The notes: a model not told the origin generated them from the letters alone. A stretch of 8,299 nucleotides of DNA from Enterovibrio sp051650965 (GCA_051650965.1 JBOFRL010000055.1:1-8299), one strand, 5' to 3'; positions 1 to 5,738 are shown, counted from the first letter of the stretch. Made by a program: numbers and translations.

Positions 1-105
1 TGGCGGCGCCTACAGGGGTTTGCGCTGCTAAAGCTGGTAGTGGATAACGTGAAATTCAAGGATGGAATGCAGGTGCTGGATGAGTCAGACAGGAATGCTG
101 CCTAA
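1..105 (+). CDS. IS256-family transposase, C-terminal end (partial)
   Basis: An open frame enters from the left edge and ends at TAA 103-105, giving the last 34 residues of a protein. The residues include RRLQGFALL and VKFKDGMQVLD, the pattern seen at the C-terminus of IS256-family (Mutator-like) DDE transposases, where 'RGF.LL.KV..GVKF.DG' precedes a short polar tail. The catalytic DDE domain lies outside the window, so I cannot say whether the element is intact. The reading is reinforced by the next 30 bp, which look like the right terminal inverted repeat of the same family. The protein would act on DNA as a cut-and-copy transposase. The family call is by motif memory and not by alignment. 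Confidence 0.72.
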   Translation, partial: WRRLQGFALLKLVVDNVKFKDGMQVLDESDRNAA

Positions 106-112
106 CCGACCC

Positions 113-137
113 CATACACCAGATTTGACAATATCTC
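113..137 (+). repeat. Probable right terminal inverted repeat of the IS256-type element
   Basis: Just after the transposase stop lies CATACACCAGATTTGACAAT followed by ATCTC. This 'catacac..atttgacaat' pattern is typical of the outer ends of IS256-family elements, whose inverted repeats are usually 24-41 bp. The left copy is outside the window, so the exact end and the target duplication cannot be verified. The true end may fall a few bases to either side of 137. Confidence 0.6.
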
Positions 138-161
138 CCCCAGCTCAGAGATATAGGGGGG
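131..161. repeat. Hairpin at the IS/intron junction
   Basis: ATATCTC (131-137) is the exact inverse complement of GAGATAT (148-154), with a 10-nt loop. A C5 run (137-141) and a G6 run (156-161) can pair in an alternative fold. It sits where IS-like sequence ends and intron-like sequence begins. It may be part of the IS end, a target-site feature, or a barrier to read-through. No U-run follows, so it is not a standard intrinsic terminator. Confidence 0.45.
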
Positions 162-303
162 ATCCCGAAATTTTCAGAGTATACACAGTAGGCAGTCGGA
201 TGAGCCTATAGTACCGATAATGGTAAGGACAACATAACCTTATCTAGGAAAGGGGCTCTAACATAAATGATGTTTTTCAAGAAATTCAACTGGAGATTGC
301 CAC

Positions 304-1570
304 ATGGCTACCACTTCAAATAAAGTTCGAGAGTTTCAGCGAAAACTTTACCTGCGCTCAAAGCAGGAGCCAGACAAAGCATTTTACAGTCTTTACGACA
401 AAATCTGTCGCGTCGATATCTTGTGGGACGCTTTTTATTTGTGTAGGGCAAATAACGGCGCTGCGGGAGTTGATGGGATCAGTTTTAAGGACTTAAACAG
501 TATTGAATCGTCTGGTGAATTGATCAAGACGTTAAGAGCTGAGTTGGTCGAAAGTATCTACAAACCTTTGCCAGTAAAGAGAGTGCAAATACCTAAAGAC
601 AATGGGAAAGCCTGAAATTTGGGGCTCCCAAGCATAAGGGACCGAATTGTCCAAATGGCATGTACGCTCGTGTTAAGCCCAATTTTCGAGCCTCACTTAC
701 ACTGTAACAGCTATGGTTTACAGACCAAAGCGGAGTGCGCAGTAATATGCATCAATGCATTTCTAAAACAAGGATACAGACAGGTCTATGATGCCGATCT
801 ATCAAAGTTCTTCGACACCATACCGCATTCAAGGTTATTGGATAAGGTGAGAGCGCAGGGCAGTATTAAAGTTGATCAAGCAGTTCCTTAAGGCGCTAAT
901 CAGTAAGGAAGTGGTAAAGGGAAAGAGCCGAATAGTGGAAACCCTATCGGTACGCCTCAGCGCGGGGGGATTTCGCCATTGTTGGCGAATATTTATTTGA
1001 ATGACTTTTGTCAGAAGATTGCGACAAAAACGCCGTGCAAGATCATCTCTTACGCGGATGATTTTGTCATCCTATCAAAAACGCCGCTCAATTTAGCTCA
1101 ACAGAGCTGGATAAAAAAATGAGTTGGAAAAGGAAGGGTTAACGCTTAATGAGAGCAAAACTCACAGCGTTGATATGAATCGAGTAGGAAATGAGTTTGA
1201 TTTTCTAGGATTTACTTTCAAACATGTTGTGGGATTCTTTCGGTACTCAAATTACATAAAGATCTATCCATCGAAGAAAAGCCAAAAGAAATATAAGGAT
1301 AAGCTGCGAAGCATAGTGAAACACAGAACTTCATTAACTTTGGACAAACTCGTGCTGCGAGTCAATCAAGTGGTGAGGGGGTGGAAAAATTACTTTGGCA
1401 AAGTTGGCTATCCGCGGCAAGTTTTCTTCAATATGGACTGGTTTTTAGTTGCGCGTTTTTATCGTTGGTCAAGAAGCAGAAGTCAGCGTCGCAGTTTGTA
1501 TCTTGCGCAAGATGCATGGGAAAAGTTATACAAGGCAGGACTTGTATACTTGCAGCCGGCAAAGATATGA
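304..1570 (+). pseudogene. Group II intron reverse transcriptase/maturase, broken by a stop and frameshifts
   Basis: Reading across frames recovers most of a group II intron-encoded protein. Frame 1 from ATG 304 gives the N-terminal RT blocks (NGAAGVDGISF, KPLPVKRVQIPK). TGA at 613-615 sits where family members have Arg, just before LGLPSIRDRIVQMA. The same frame resumes with the metal-binding block YDADLSKFFDTIPH. Near 855-863 the frame moves to frame 2 (LKLIKQFLKALISKEVV), and near 940 it returns to frame 1 for TPQRGGISPLLANIYLN and the active-site motif SYADDFVIL. A further break near 1105-1120, around a run of seven A, leads to frame 2 for GLTLNESKTH, FLGFTF and the maturase block VNQVVRGWKNYF, ending at 1570. 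No HNH endonuclease domain follows. One nonsense codon plus at least three frame breaks make this a pseudogene; a programmed frameshift would not explain so many. Confidence 0.88.
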
Positions 1571-1606
1571 AAGCTGCGAAGGTGAGCAGGTGAACATTTA
1601 TGTGAA

Positions 1607-1638
1607 AGCCGTGTGAGGGAAAACCTCATGCACGGAAT
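1607..1638 (+). ncRNA. Group II intron domain V
   Basis: The catalytic AGC triad is at 1607-1609. A lower helix pairs CCGUG (1609-1613) with CACGG (1631-1635). A two-nucleotide bulge (U1629, G1630) follows, then an upper helix UGAGG (1614-1618) with CCUCA (1624-1628), capped by a GAAAA loop. This is the hallmark domain V layout of triad, 2-nt bulge and GNRA-like loop. Pairing below C1609-G1635 is poor (G1608 opposite A1636, A1607 opposite A1637). That may be natural for this intron class or a sign of decay. Confidence 0.85.
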
Positions 1639-1642
1639 TGAA

Positions 1643-1686
1643 GAGGGATCGCTGGATAAGGGAAAACCGAAGCCAGTGGCCTACTC
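1643..1686 (+). ncRNA. Group II intron domain VI with bulged branch-point A
   Basis: GAG (1643-1645) pairs with CUC (1684-1686), and GG (1646-1647) pairs with CC (1680-1681), leaving U1682 and A1683 bulged. CGCUGG (1650-1655) pairs with CCAGUG (1673-1678), and GG (1661-1662) can close with CC (1667-1668) over AAAA. A1683 is at position -7 from the proposed last intron base C1689, where the lariat branch point is expected. The 3' splice site is inferred from this spacing and not from a known uninterrupted homologue. Confidence 0.7.
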
Positions 1687-1701
1687 TACGTCTAAAGCAT
1701 C

Positions 1702-1716
1702 AGTAAACTTTTTACT
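1702..1716. repeat. Small AT-rich inverted repeat beyond the small secreted-protein gene
   Basis: AGTAAA (1702-1707) and TTTACT (1711-1716) are inverse complements around CTT. It lies 25 bp past the stop of the minus-strand gene at 1741 and 13 bp from the intron 3' end. On the minus strand it could be a weak transcript end, but there is no U-run, so this is only suggestive. Confidence 0.3.
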
Positions 1717-1740
1717 TAATTACTTGCCGCACAGCTTGTC

Positions 1741-1998
1741 TTATCGTTTTGAATTTGCGGTATTTTTTGCGCTGTGGCAGTTAAAAAAGCTATCTTGGCG
1801 ATCTTTTGGCCGCTCGTTGTGCGCTAAGTCAGGGAGCGTTAACGACTGATCAATGTAGCTCAGAGAAAAACGCTTTGGGCGCTCAGTGCTCGAGCGGGCG
1901 TGGTGGTTTTCACGCTCTTGGCGAGGCGCGCTCTCTTTAGCGATAGCTTGACTGCTAAATAGCGCTAAAATCCCTAAAAAAATCACTCGGTTGTCCAT
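1741..1998 (-). CDS. Small putative secreted protein of unknown function (85 aa)
   Basis: I do not recognise a family. The N-terminus (MDNR, then VIFLGILALFSS, then QAIA before Lys21) reads as a Sec signal peptide with probable cleavage after the AIA at residues 18-20, leaving a mature part of about 65 residues. That part is very polar and rich in Arg, Lys, Ser, Asn and His, with one Cys (residue 74) and no repeats or second hydrophobic segment. The start is well supported: AAGGAG (minus strand, 2009-2004) lies exactly 5 nt before ATG 1998-1996. The gene points towards the intron, whose 3' end is about 50 bp beyond its stop. A perfect ribosome site together with a signal peptide makes a chance frame unlikely. 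Function, localisation (periplasm or beyond) and completeness of the C-terminus are open. No operon partner is visible. Confidence 0.62.
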   Translation of the reverse strand: MDNRVIFLGILALFSSQAIAKESAPRQERENHHARSSTERPKRFSLSYIDQSLTLPDLAHNERPKDRQDSFFNCHSAKNTANSKR

Positions 1999-2444
1999 TT
2001 GGGCTCCTTGTCGTGGTGGCAGGCTTACTACTTGCGCTGTAAAATTTTTCTCGGCAAATTACATTTTTATTTCTCGAGCGACAGAGCAAAATACTGTTAT
2101 ATGTTTTGTGTTAAGCGCGCGCTAAATACGCGGTTACAATATTCTTCTCTATTTTGCAGTGAATAATTTTCAGCAATTATTAACACAACAAAAAAGTCTG
2201 TTTTAAATTGAGCTATTTTGAAAAATGATCTTTATTAATAAACGCAACAATGTATTGCAATAAGCAAAGGCAATTTTTGCGAGAGAGTGCATTTAAAATC
2301 AAGCTTCTACTGCTAATTGGTCTTGCAGAAATAAACGCAAGGTAAATTTAGAGTATTTTGAGCCGCAGTTATATTGCGTGAGAGTGGGGGAATTTTGATT
2401 TGATATTGATCAATAAAAAGCACAAAAAAGTTGTTTGAGTAAAC
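1999..2444. other. AT-rich non-coding block with short repeats
   Basis: About 510 bp separate the small secreted-protein gene from ribA, and I see no convincing gene in them. They hold several short repeats. AATAAACGCAA occurs at 2237-2247 and again at 2330-2340. TTGCGAGAGAGTG (2277-2289) recurs with one change at 2374-2386. A perfect palindrome TATTGCAATA lies at 2253-2262. AATAATT/AATTATT forms an inverted repeat at 2162-2181. Minus-strand promoter signals for the small gene should lie near 2020-2130, where TTAACA (minus strand) resembles a -35 box, but no matching -10 is convincing. The block may be regulatory, the remnant of a lost gene, or the site of an unannotated small RNA. Confidence 0.45.
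2004..2009 (-). promoter_or_regulatory. Shine-Dalgarno site of the small secreted-protein gene
   Basis: AAGGAG on the minus strand, 5 nt from ATG 1998-1996. It is a full match to the anti-SD core at good spacing and fixes the start of the small gene. Confidence 0.7.
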
Positions 2445-2481
2445 AATAAGCGCCCAGCAATTCATCTGTTAAGCGCTTATT
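2445..2481 (-). terminator. Inverted repeat, probable ribA terminator
   Basis: AATAAGCGC (2445-2453) and GCGCTTATT (2473-2481) are perfect 9-bp inverse complements around a 19-nt loop. The repeat begins 28 bp past the ribA stop on the minus strand. The tail after the stem (GTTTACTC) is only weakly U-rich and the loop is long, so it is a modest intrinsic terminator or an mRNA 3'-end hairpin. A second AT-only hairpin (AATTTTT 2493-2499 with AAAAATT 2504-2510) overlaps the ribA stop codon. Confidence 0.5.
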
Positions 2482-2508
2482 ATTTAGTGGTAAATTTTTG
2501 AGTAAAAA

Positions 2509-3108
2509 TTATTTAATTTTGAGCTGATGCTTACCGTGCTCAACTTTAGCTTGCAGATAGTGGGCGTTATCATTTTTTAGATAAACCTGCGTGCCGATCA
2601 CTTCAACAATATTGATGCCAAGCTCTTTTAACTCGTTGATTTTCTTTGGGTTATTTGTCATAAGCCGAATGTTTGAAACATTGAGCGCCTTGAGCATTTG
2701 CGCCGCGTCATTGAATGTGCGTAGATCATCAGCAAACCCGAGCTGATTGTTCGCTTGATAGGTATTCATCCCTTGGCTTTGCAGCTTGTACGCATCGAGC
2801 TTGTTGTAGAGGCCAATGCCACGTCCTTCTTGACGCAAATAGAGCAAAATTCCGCCCTCTTTTGCCATCAATTCAATCGTTTCATTAAGCTGCTCACCGC
2901 AATCGCAGCGCGAGGAGTGAAACACATCACCGGTTAAACATTCAGAGTGTAGGCGCACCAGTGGCTGCGCTTGGTTTTGATCGGCGTTCGCAAAAATAAT
3001 AGCAATATGCTCTTGTTTGGAACTGAGTCCGTCAAAAGAGAGGAGCTGAGCTGGAATATGGCTGCGTGCGCCCACATGCAAGTCGACTCTTACTCTTACC
3101 GATACCAT
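2509..3108 (-). CDS. ribA: GTP cyclohydrolase II (RibA), monofunctional
   Basis: RibA opens the imidazole ring of GTP, releasing formate and pyrophosphate, to give the pyrimidine that starts riboflavin synthesis in the cytosol. The 199 residues match the usual single-domain length (196 in E. coli). There is no fused RibB domain. The zinc site is complete: Cys57 in HSECLTGD, and Cys68 and Cys70 in SSRCDCG. The phosphate/GTP-binding motif RQEGRGIGL is at 92-100, Tyr107 is in the DAYKLQ segment, and the catalytic pair corresponding to E. coli Asp126/Arg128 is Asp128/Arg130 in GFADDLR. TNNPKKI is at 151-157. The N-terminus (MVSVRVRVDL) is longer than in the E. coli enzyme and resembles the second RibA type of some proteobacteria. 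ATG 3108 is the first in-frame start after a stop, but its Shine-Dalgarno (GGGGATGGA, about 8 nt away) is weak. No FMN riboswitch is present in the 95 bp upstream. Confidence 0.95.
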   Translation of the reverse strand: MVSVRVRVDLHVGARSHIPAQLLSFDGLSSKQEHIAIIFANADQNQAQPLVRLHSECLTGDVFHSSRCDCGEQLNETIELMAKEGGILLYLRQEGRGIGLYNKLDAYKLQSQGMNTYQANNQLGFADDLRTFNDAAQMLKALNVSNIRLMTNNPKKINELKELGINIVEVIGTQVYLKNDNAHYLQAKVEHGKHQLKIK

Positions 3109-3190
3109 AGTATTTCCATCCCCATAAATTTAAAGAAGCAGAATTTAGCAAACCAATTGATTTATAACAATGTTTGCAGATTAACTTTAT

Positions 3191-3221
3191 GCTAGCAGAT
3201 ATCTTATGCATCTGCGTTAGC
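3191..3221. repeat. Inverted repeat overlapping the stop codon of the patatin gene
   Basis: GCTAGCAGAT (3191-3200) pairs with ATCTGC plus TAGC (3210-3215, 3218-3221), with GT bulged and a 9-nt loop. The repeat spans the patatin gene stop (3204-3206) and lies 83 bp before the ribA start. The sequence after it on the minus strand (ATAAAGTTAATC) lacks a U-run, so it is not a classical terminator. It could stabilise the upstream mRNA end or modulate read-through into ribA. Confidence 0.5.
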
Positions 3222-4421
3222 TTTGTAAGACGGCTTGTCTCGCGTCGCGACCTGTTCAAGCGGCGTCGAAAAATGCTCAAGAAAGGCTCTGCCAACGCTC
3301 AGCCCTTCGGCGTAGTCGCGCATCAGCTGTGCTGGGCGGCTAAGCAGGGCGTTACTTTCGAGCGCTTTCGGCGGATAAAGCTGGATCACCTGCAAACGCG
3401 TAGGCGGACTTGCTAAAAAATTGAGGCTTTTTTGGTAAGTCTGTAGGTGGCAGAGCAGCAGATCAATCATATCGCTGCTGATCTGTTGTCCTGACAGCGC
3501 TTGCAGGCGGTAGAGTGCGTCCCCACCAAACAGCCAGCGCCCACCATTTTGCAGCATATCAAAAGGAATTTTATCTTTGAACGGTTCCCATATATTTTCG
3601 GTATAAAAATGGCGTAATTTTTGCGACAGCTGCTTGTGAAAGCTAGTGAGCGAGTTGAGATTGTCATCAAGGTGGAAACGGTGCAGATAGCTCGGCAGGC
3701 GCTGCTCCATGCCAAGGCGAAAATTCTCAATCCAAGCGCTGGTTAATGGCTGCTGACTCATGGTGACAGGCTCAGTGCGGATCACAACGATGATATCAGC
3801 GCCGCGTTGGAACGCCTCTTTAATGGGAATGGCTGCGCTCACACCGCCGTCGATGAGTTCTTTTCCGCGCAAATTGACCGTTTGGTTGTACAAAAATGGC
3901 ACCGCGCTGCTCGCCTTTAGCACCTCTTGCCAGTCGTCATCAAACATCGGCAAATATTCTGGCTGCAGATTTTGCTTATTTGTCGCACAGGCTAACGCTT
4001 CGCGGTCGTGCAGATGGCGGCGCGCAAAGCTGAGATCAAAAATGTCCTCATTGCCAAGCTCAGCTTGCTGCATCGCCCAGCCGAGATCCATGGTTTGCTG
4101 GCGTCTGACGTATTTGAGCAGATTAAAAAAACGCGGATCGGTCGTGTACTCAGTGATAAATTGCTGCGCAAAACCGTGCTGCTTGGCGATGTAAGAGGCA
4201 AGGTTGAGCGCGCCGGCCGATGTGCCAATGTAAAGCTCAAAAGGGTCAAATTGCGCTTTTATGAAGCTGTCGAGTACGCCGGCGGTGAAAATGCCGCGCT
4301 GCCCGCCCCCTTGAGTTACGAGCGCAATTCGCTGTTTACGCCCTGAATTCATCATCTTATGGTGATTCATGCTGATGATCGAGCGATGAGTTGTATAGTG
4401 ATCACTGTTGATGGCTACCAC
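3204..4421 (-). CDS. yjjU: Patatin-like phospholipase, YjjU type
   Basis: This is predicted to be a serine lipid acyl hydrolase of the patatin family. With the GTG start used here it has 405 residues. The oxyanion-hole loop GGGQRG is at 38-43, the nucleophile elbow GTSAG at 66-70 (Ser68), and the dyad Asp191 in DGG. The stretches QRGIFTAGVLDSF, LYIGTSAGA and LYPPKAL closely follow E. coli YjjU, including the C-terminal region beyond the patatin fold. No signal peptide or membrane segment is seen, so a cytoplasmic protein is expected; its physiological substrate is unknown. Start choice: AGGAG (minus strand, 4431-4427) lies 5 nt before GTG 4421-4419, giving 30 residues before RIALV, similar to E. 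coli. A TTG at 4454 or an ATG at 4370 would be alternatives. ribA follows in the same direction after 95 bp, so co-transcription is possible. Confidence 0.9.
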   Translation of the reverse strand: MVAINSDHYTTHRSIISMNHHKMMNSGRKQRIALVTQGGGQRGIFTAGVLDSFIKAQFDPFELYIGTSAGALNLASYIAKQHGFAQQFITEYTTDPRFFNLLKYVRRQQTMDLGWAMQQAELGNEDIFDLSFARRHLHDREALACATNKQNLQPEYLPMFDDDWQEVLKASSAVPFLYNQTVNLRGKELIDGGVSAAIPIKEAFQRGADIIVVIRTEPVTMSQQPLTSAWIENFRLGMEQRLPSYLHRFHLDDNLNSLTSFHKQLSQKLRHFYTENIWEPFKDKIPFDMLQNGGRWLFGGDALYRLQALSGQQISSDMIDLLLCHLQTYQKSLNFLASPPTRLQVIQLYPPKALESNALLSRPAQLMRDYAEGLSVGRAFLEHFSTPLEQVATRDKPSYKANADA

Positions 4422-4426
4422 AAAAA

Positions 4427-4431
4427 CTCCT
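4427..4431 (-). promoter_or_regulatory. Shine-Dalgarno site deciding the yjjU start
   Basis: AGGAG on the minus strand, 5 nt upstream of GTG 4421-4419. Neither the upstream TTG (4454) nor the downstream ATG (4370) has a comparable site, so GTG is preferred. Confidence 0.55.
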
Positions 4432-4454
4432 GTTTTGCGTACACGGGCATGCAA

Positions 4455-4742
4455 CTGACTGAAAGCTCACTGTTATCTGCACAAGAGTGAGGGTTTTTGA
4501 TCTTTTTATCATTAAACGATGCAAAGCGATGTCAAATGCGTGCGAATTAGCGTTTCGGATTGATTTTTTTCGTTTTTTTAGTGTAGACGCATTTTGTCGA
4601 TCAGGGCTGAGCGATGCCGGCTTTAAGGTAAAACAGGATGAATAATTGATTGATATTAAATCTATTTTTAGCTGATTCTGTTTGCAGCAATGGCGTCACG
4701 CTGCGGCGCTTGTGGCAAAAAGCACCGCCTTTTGTGTGCAGA
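4455..4742. other. Intergenic region between the cvfB-like gene and yjjU
   Basis: No gene is supported here. The part nearest yjjU holds the candidate promoter and a leader with a CTCACT/AGTGAG inverted repeat (4466-4491). The middle has T-rich tracts (4566-4581). The part near 4700-4735 is GC-richer and contains an imperfect GGCG/CGCC pairing around 4704-4731. I see no tRNA or small ORF with a ribosome site. Confidence 0.4.
4508..4535 (-). promoter_or_regulatory. Possible sigma70 promoter for yjjU
   Basis: On the minus strand a perfect TTGACA (4535-4530) is followed after 16 nt by AATGAT (4513-4508, four of six matches to TATAAT). Transcription would start near 4500, about 80 nt before the GTG start. 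The -10 box is imperfect. Confidence 0.35.
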
Positions 4743-4775
4743 GGTGTAAATTTTACTAAATGTAAAAAATACACC
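4743..4775 (-). terminator. Long inverted repeat past the cvfB-like gene, possible terminator
   Basis: GGTGTAAATTTTAC (4743-4756) and GTAAAAAATACACC (4762-4775) form a 14-bp stem with two central mismatches and a 5-nt loop (TAAAT). The repeat lies 8 bp past the stop of the minus-strand S1-domain gene. On the minus strand the U-rich run is inside the stem and not after it, so termination by the standard mechanism is uncertain. RNA stabilisation is an alternative. Confidence 0.5.
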
Positions 4776-4783
4776 CTAGCCGG

Positions 4784-5629
4784 TTATTTTATTTCGCTAG
4801 TGAGATAGATCCCTTCGGCGGCAATGCGAATTTTGCGCTCTTTATACAGCGCGCCGATGGTTTTTTTAAAGGTCGCTTTGCTGGTCTGAAAGAGAGTGAA
4901 AATTTCTTCAGGACTGCTTTTATCGTTGCAGGCTAAAAAACCGTCTCGTTTTTGCAACGCTTGCAAAATTTTATTGGAGAGCGCGTCTACTTTTGCAGTG
5001 CCCAGCTTTTGCAAAGAGAGATCGATTTTGCCGTCTTCGCGAATTTGCTTAATAAAACCGGTAATATTTTTGCCCGTAGTGAGTTTGCCGTACATTTCGC
5101 TGGCAAAAAGCAGCCCAGAATGGCTGTGATTGATGGCGCACTTAAAGCCCAGCTCGGTTTTTTCTAGCACAGTTAATGGCACTTGCTCGCCTTTTTTGTA
5201 GGGGGCCGGCGTCTTGTCGAGCCATTTATTGTACTTGGTGGTGGCGACAATGCGTCCGGAAGCTTTATCTAAGTAGATGAATACTAAATAAGATTTTCCT
5301 TGCTCCATCCTAACGCGCTGCTCGCTAAATGGCACGAGCAGATCTTTACTTAAATTCCAATCTAAAAACGCGCCAATGGGCGTTGTGGCAACGCAGGTCA
5401 ATTTGGCAAATTGCCACACGTGCGCGAAAGGCTTTTCGGTCGTAGCAATCAGTTGATCGTCGGAATCAAAATAGATGAAAACGTCTAATTGATCGCCTAA
5501 ATTTACATCGCGAGTCAGGTAGCGCTTAGGTAAAAGGATTGTACCAAATTCTGCACCACCATCTAAAAAAACACCAAAATCTACGATTTTTGCTACCGTT
5601 AGCCGATTTTGTTGGCCAATTTTTAACAT
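4784..5629 (-). CDS. cvfB: S1-domain RNA-binding protein, CvfB/YitL family
   Basis: The family has three S1-like beta-barrels followed by a winged helix and binds RNA; in Staphylococcus CvfB affects virulence gene expression, and the role in gammaproteobacteria is poorly defined. Using the start chosen here (281 residues), the first barrel spans about 1-64 (IGQQNRLTVAKIVDFGVFLD), the second about 70-131 (ending GRIVATTKY), the third about 145-207 (ending GKIDLSLQKLG), and the winged helix about 215-280 (SPEEIFTLFQTSKATFKKTIGALYK). ATG 5629 is preferred over the longer ATG 5671. Homologues begin at MLKIGQ, the extra 14 residues fit no domain, and a TATACT box lies inside the extension. The site ACGAG 8 nt upstream is weak. 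The gene is transcribed divergently from aroH and has an inverted repeat just past its stop. It is a cytoplasmic protein with no signal peptide. Confidence 0.85.
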   Translation of the reverse strand: MLKIGQQNRLTVAKIVDFGVFLDGGAEFGTILLPKRYLTRDVNLGDQLDVFIYFDSDDQLIATTEKPFAHVWQFAKLTCVATTPIGAFLDWNLSKDLLVPFSEQRVRMEQGKSYLVFIYLDKASGRIVATTKYNKWLDKTPAPYKKGEQVPLTVLEKTELGFKCAINHSHSGLLFASEMYGKLTTGKNITGFIKQIREDGKIDLSLQKLGTAKVDALSNKILQALQKRDGFLACNDKSSPEEIFTLFQTSKATFKKTIGALYKERKIRIAAEGIYLTSEIK

Positions 5630-5658
5630 GTTAAAAACTCGTTGAACTCTTTCGTTGC

Positions 5659-5664
5659 AGTATA
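5659..5664 (-). promoter_or_regulatory. Possible -10 box of the cvfB-like gene
   Basis: TATACT on the minus strand (5664-5659) matches TATAAT at five of six positions. A start about 7 nt downstream would give a leader of about 23 nt before ATG 5629. No good -35 box is seen at 16-18 nt, so the call is tentative. Confidence 0.3.
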
Positions 5665-5738
5665 TCGCCATTTATCAGGTTTGCTTACTGCATTTTTTTG
5701 TTATCTTATGTGGATAATGGCTAAGCATTTGAATAAAT

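Larger units (their letters stand above)
162..1689 (+). mobile_element. Degraded group II intron, 5'-truncated
   Basis: The block contains, in order, intron RNA sequence upstream of the reading frame (162-303), a broken reverse transcriptase/maturase gene (304-1570), domain V (about 1607-1638) and domain VI (1643-1686). The upstream part includes 'gcagtcggatgagcctatagtaccga' split around 192-217 and 'ggggctctaacat' near 252-264, which resemble the end of domain I through domain III in related bacterial introns. Only about 140 nt precede the reading frame and no GUGYG-type 5' boundary is visible. Most of domain I is therefore missing, probably lost when the IS256-type element inserted or by a deletion at that junction. 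The 3' boundary is placed after CTCTAC (1684-1689), seven positions from the likely branch-point A1683. With a truncated RNA and a broken protein the intron should not splice or move by itself. Confidence 0.72.

Noticed and set aside
613..1126. Programmed frameshifting or stop read-through in the intron protein
   Set aside because: There is one nonsense codon plus at least three separate frame changes without a consistent slippery signal; decay is the simpler explanation.
1613..1849. Plus-strand frame starting in intron domain V and running over the small secreted-protein gene
   Set aside because: It spans catalytic intron RNA and is antisense to a frame with a signal peptide and perfect ribosome site; no ribosome site or family motif of its own.
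3109..3203. Possible FMN riboswitch ahead of ribA
   Set aside because: The gap is only 95 bp and AT-rich, without the conserved multi-helix RFN element sequence blocks.
3760..4194. Plus-strand 144-residue frame inside the patatin gene
   Set aside because: It is antisense to a gene with clear catalytic motifs and has no recognisable domain; a coding shadow.
4466..4505. CTCACT/AGTGAG hairpin followed by T-runs, terminator-like on the plus strand
   Set aside because: No plus-strand gene lies upstream for several kb, the stem is 6 bp with a 14-nt loop, and it lies in the leader region of the minus-strand yjjU gene.
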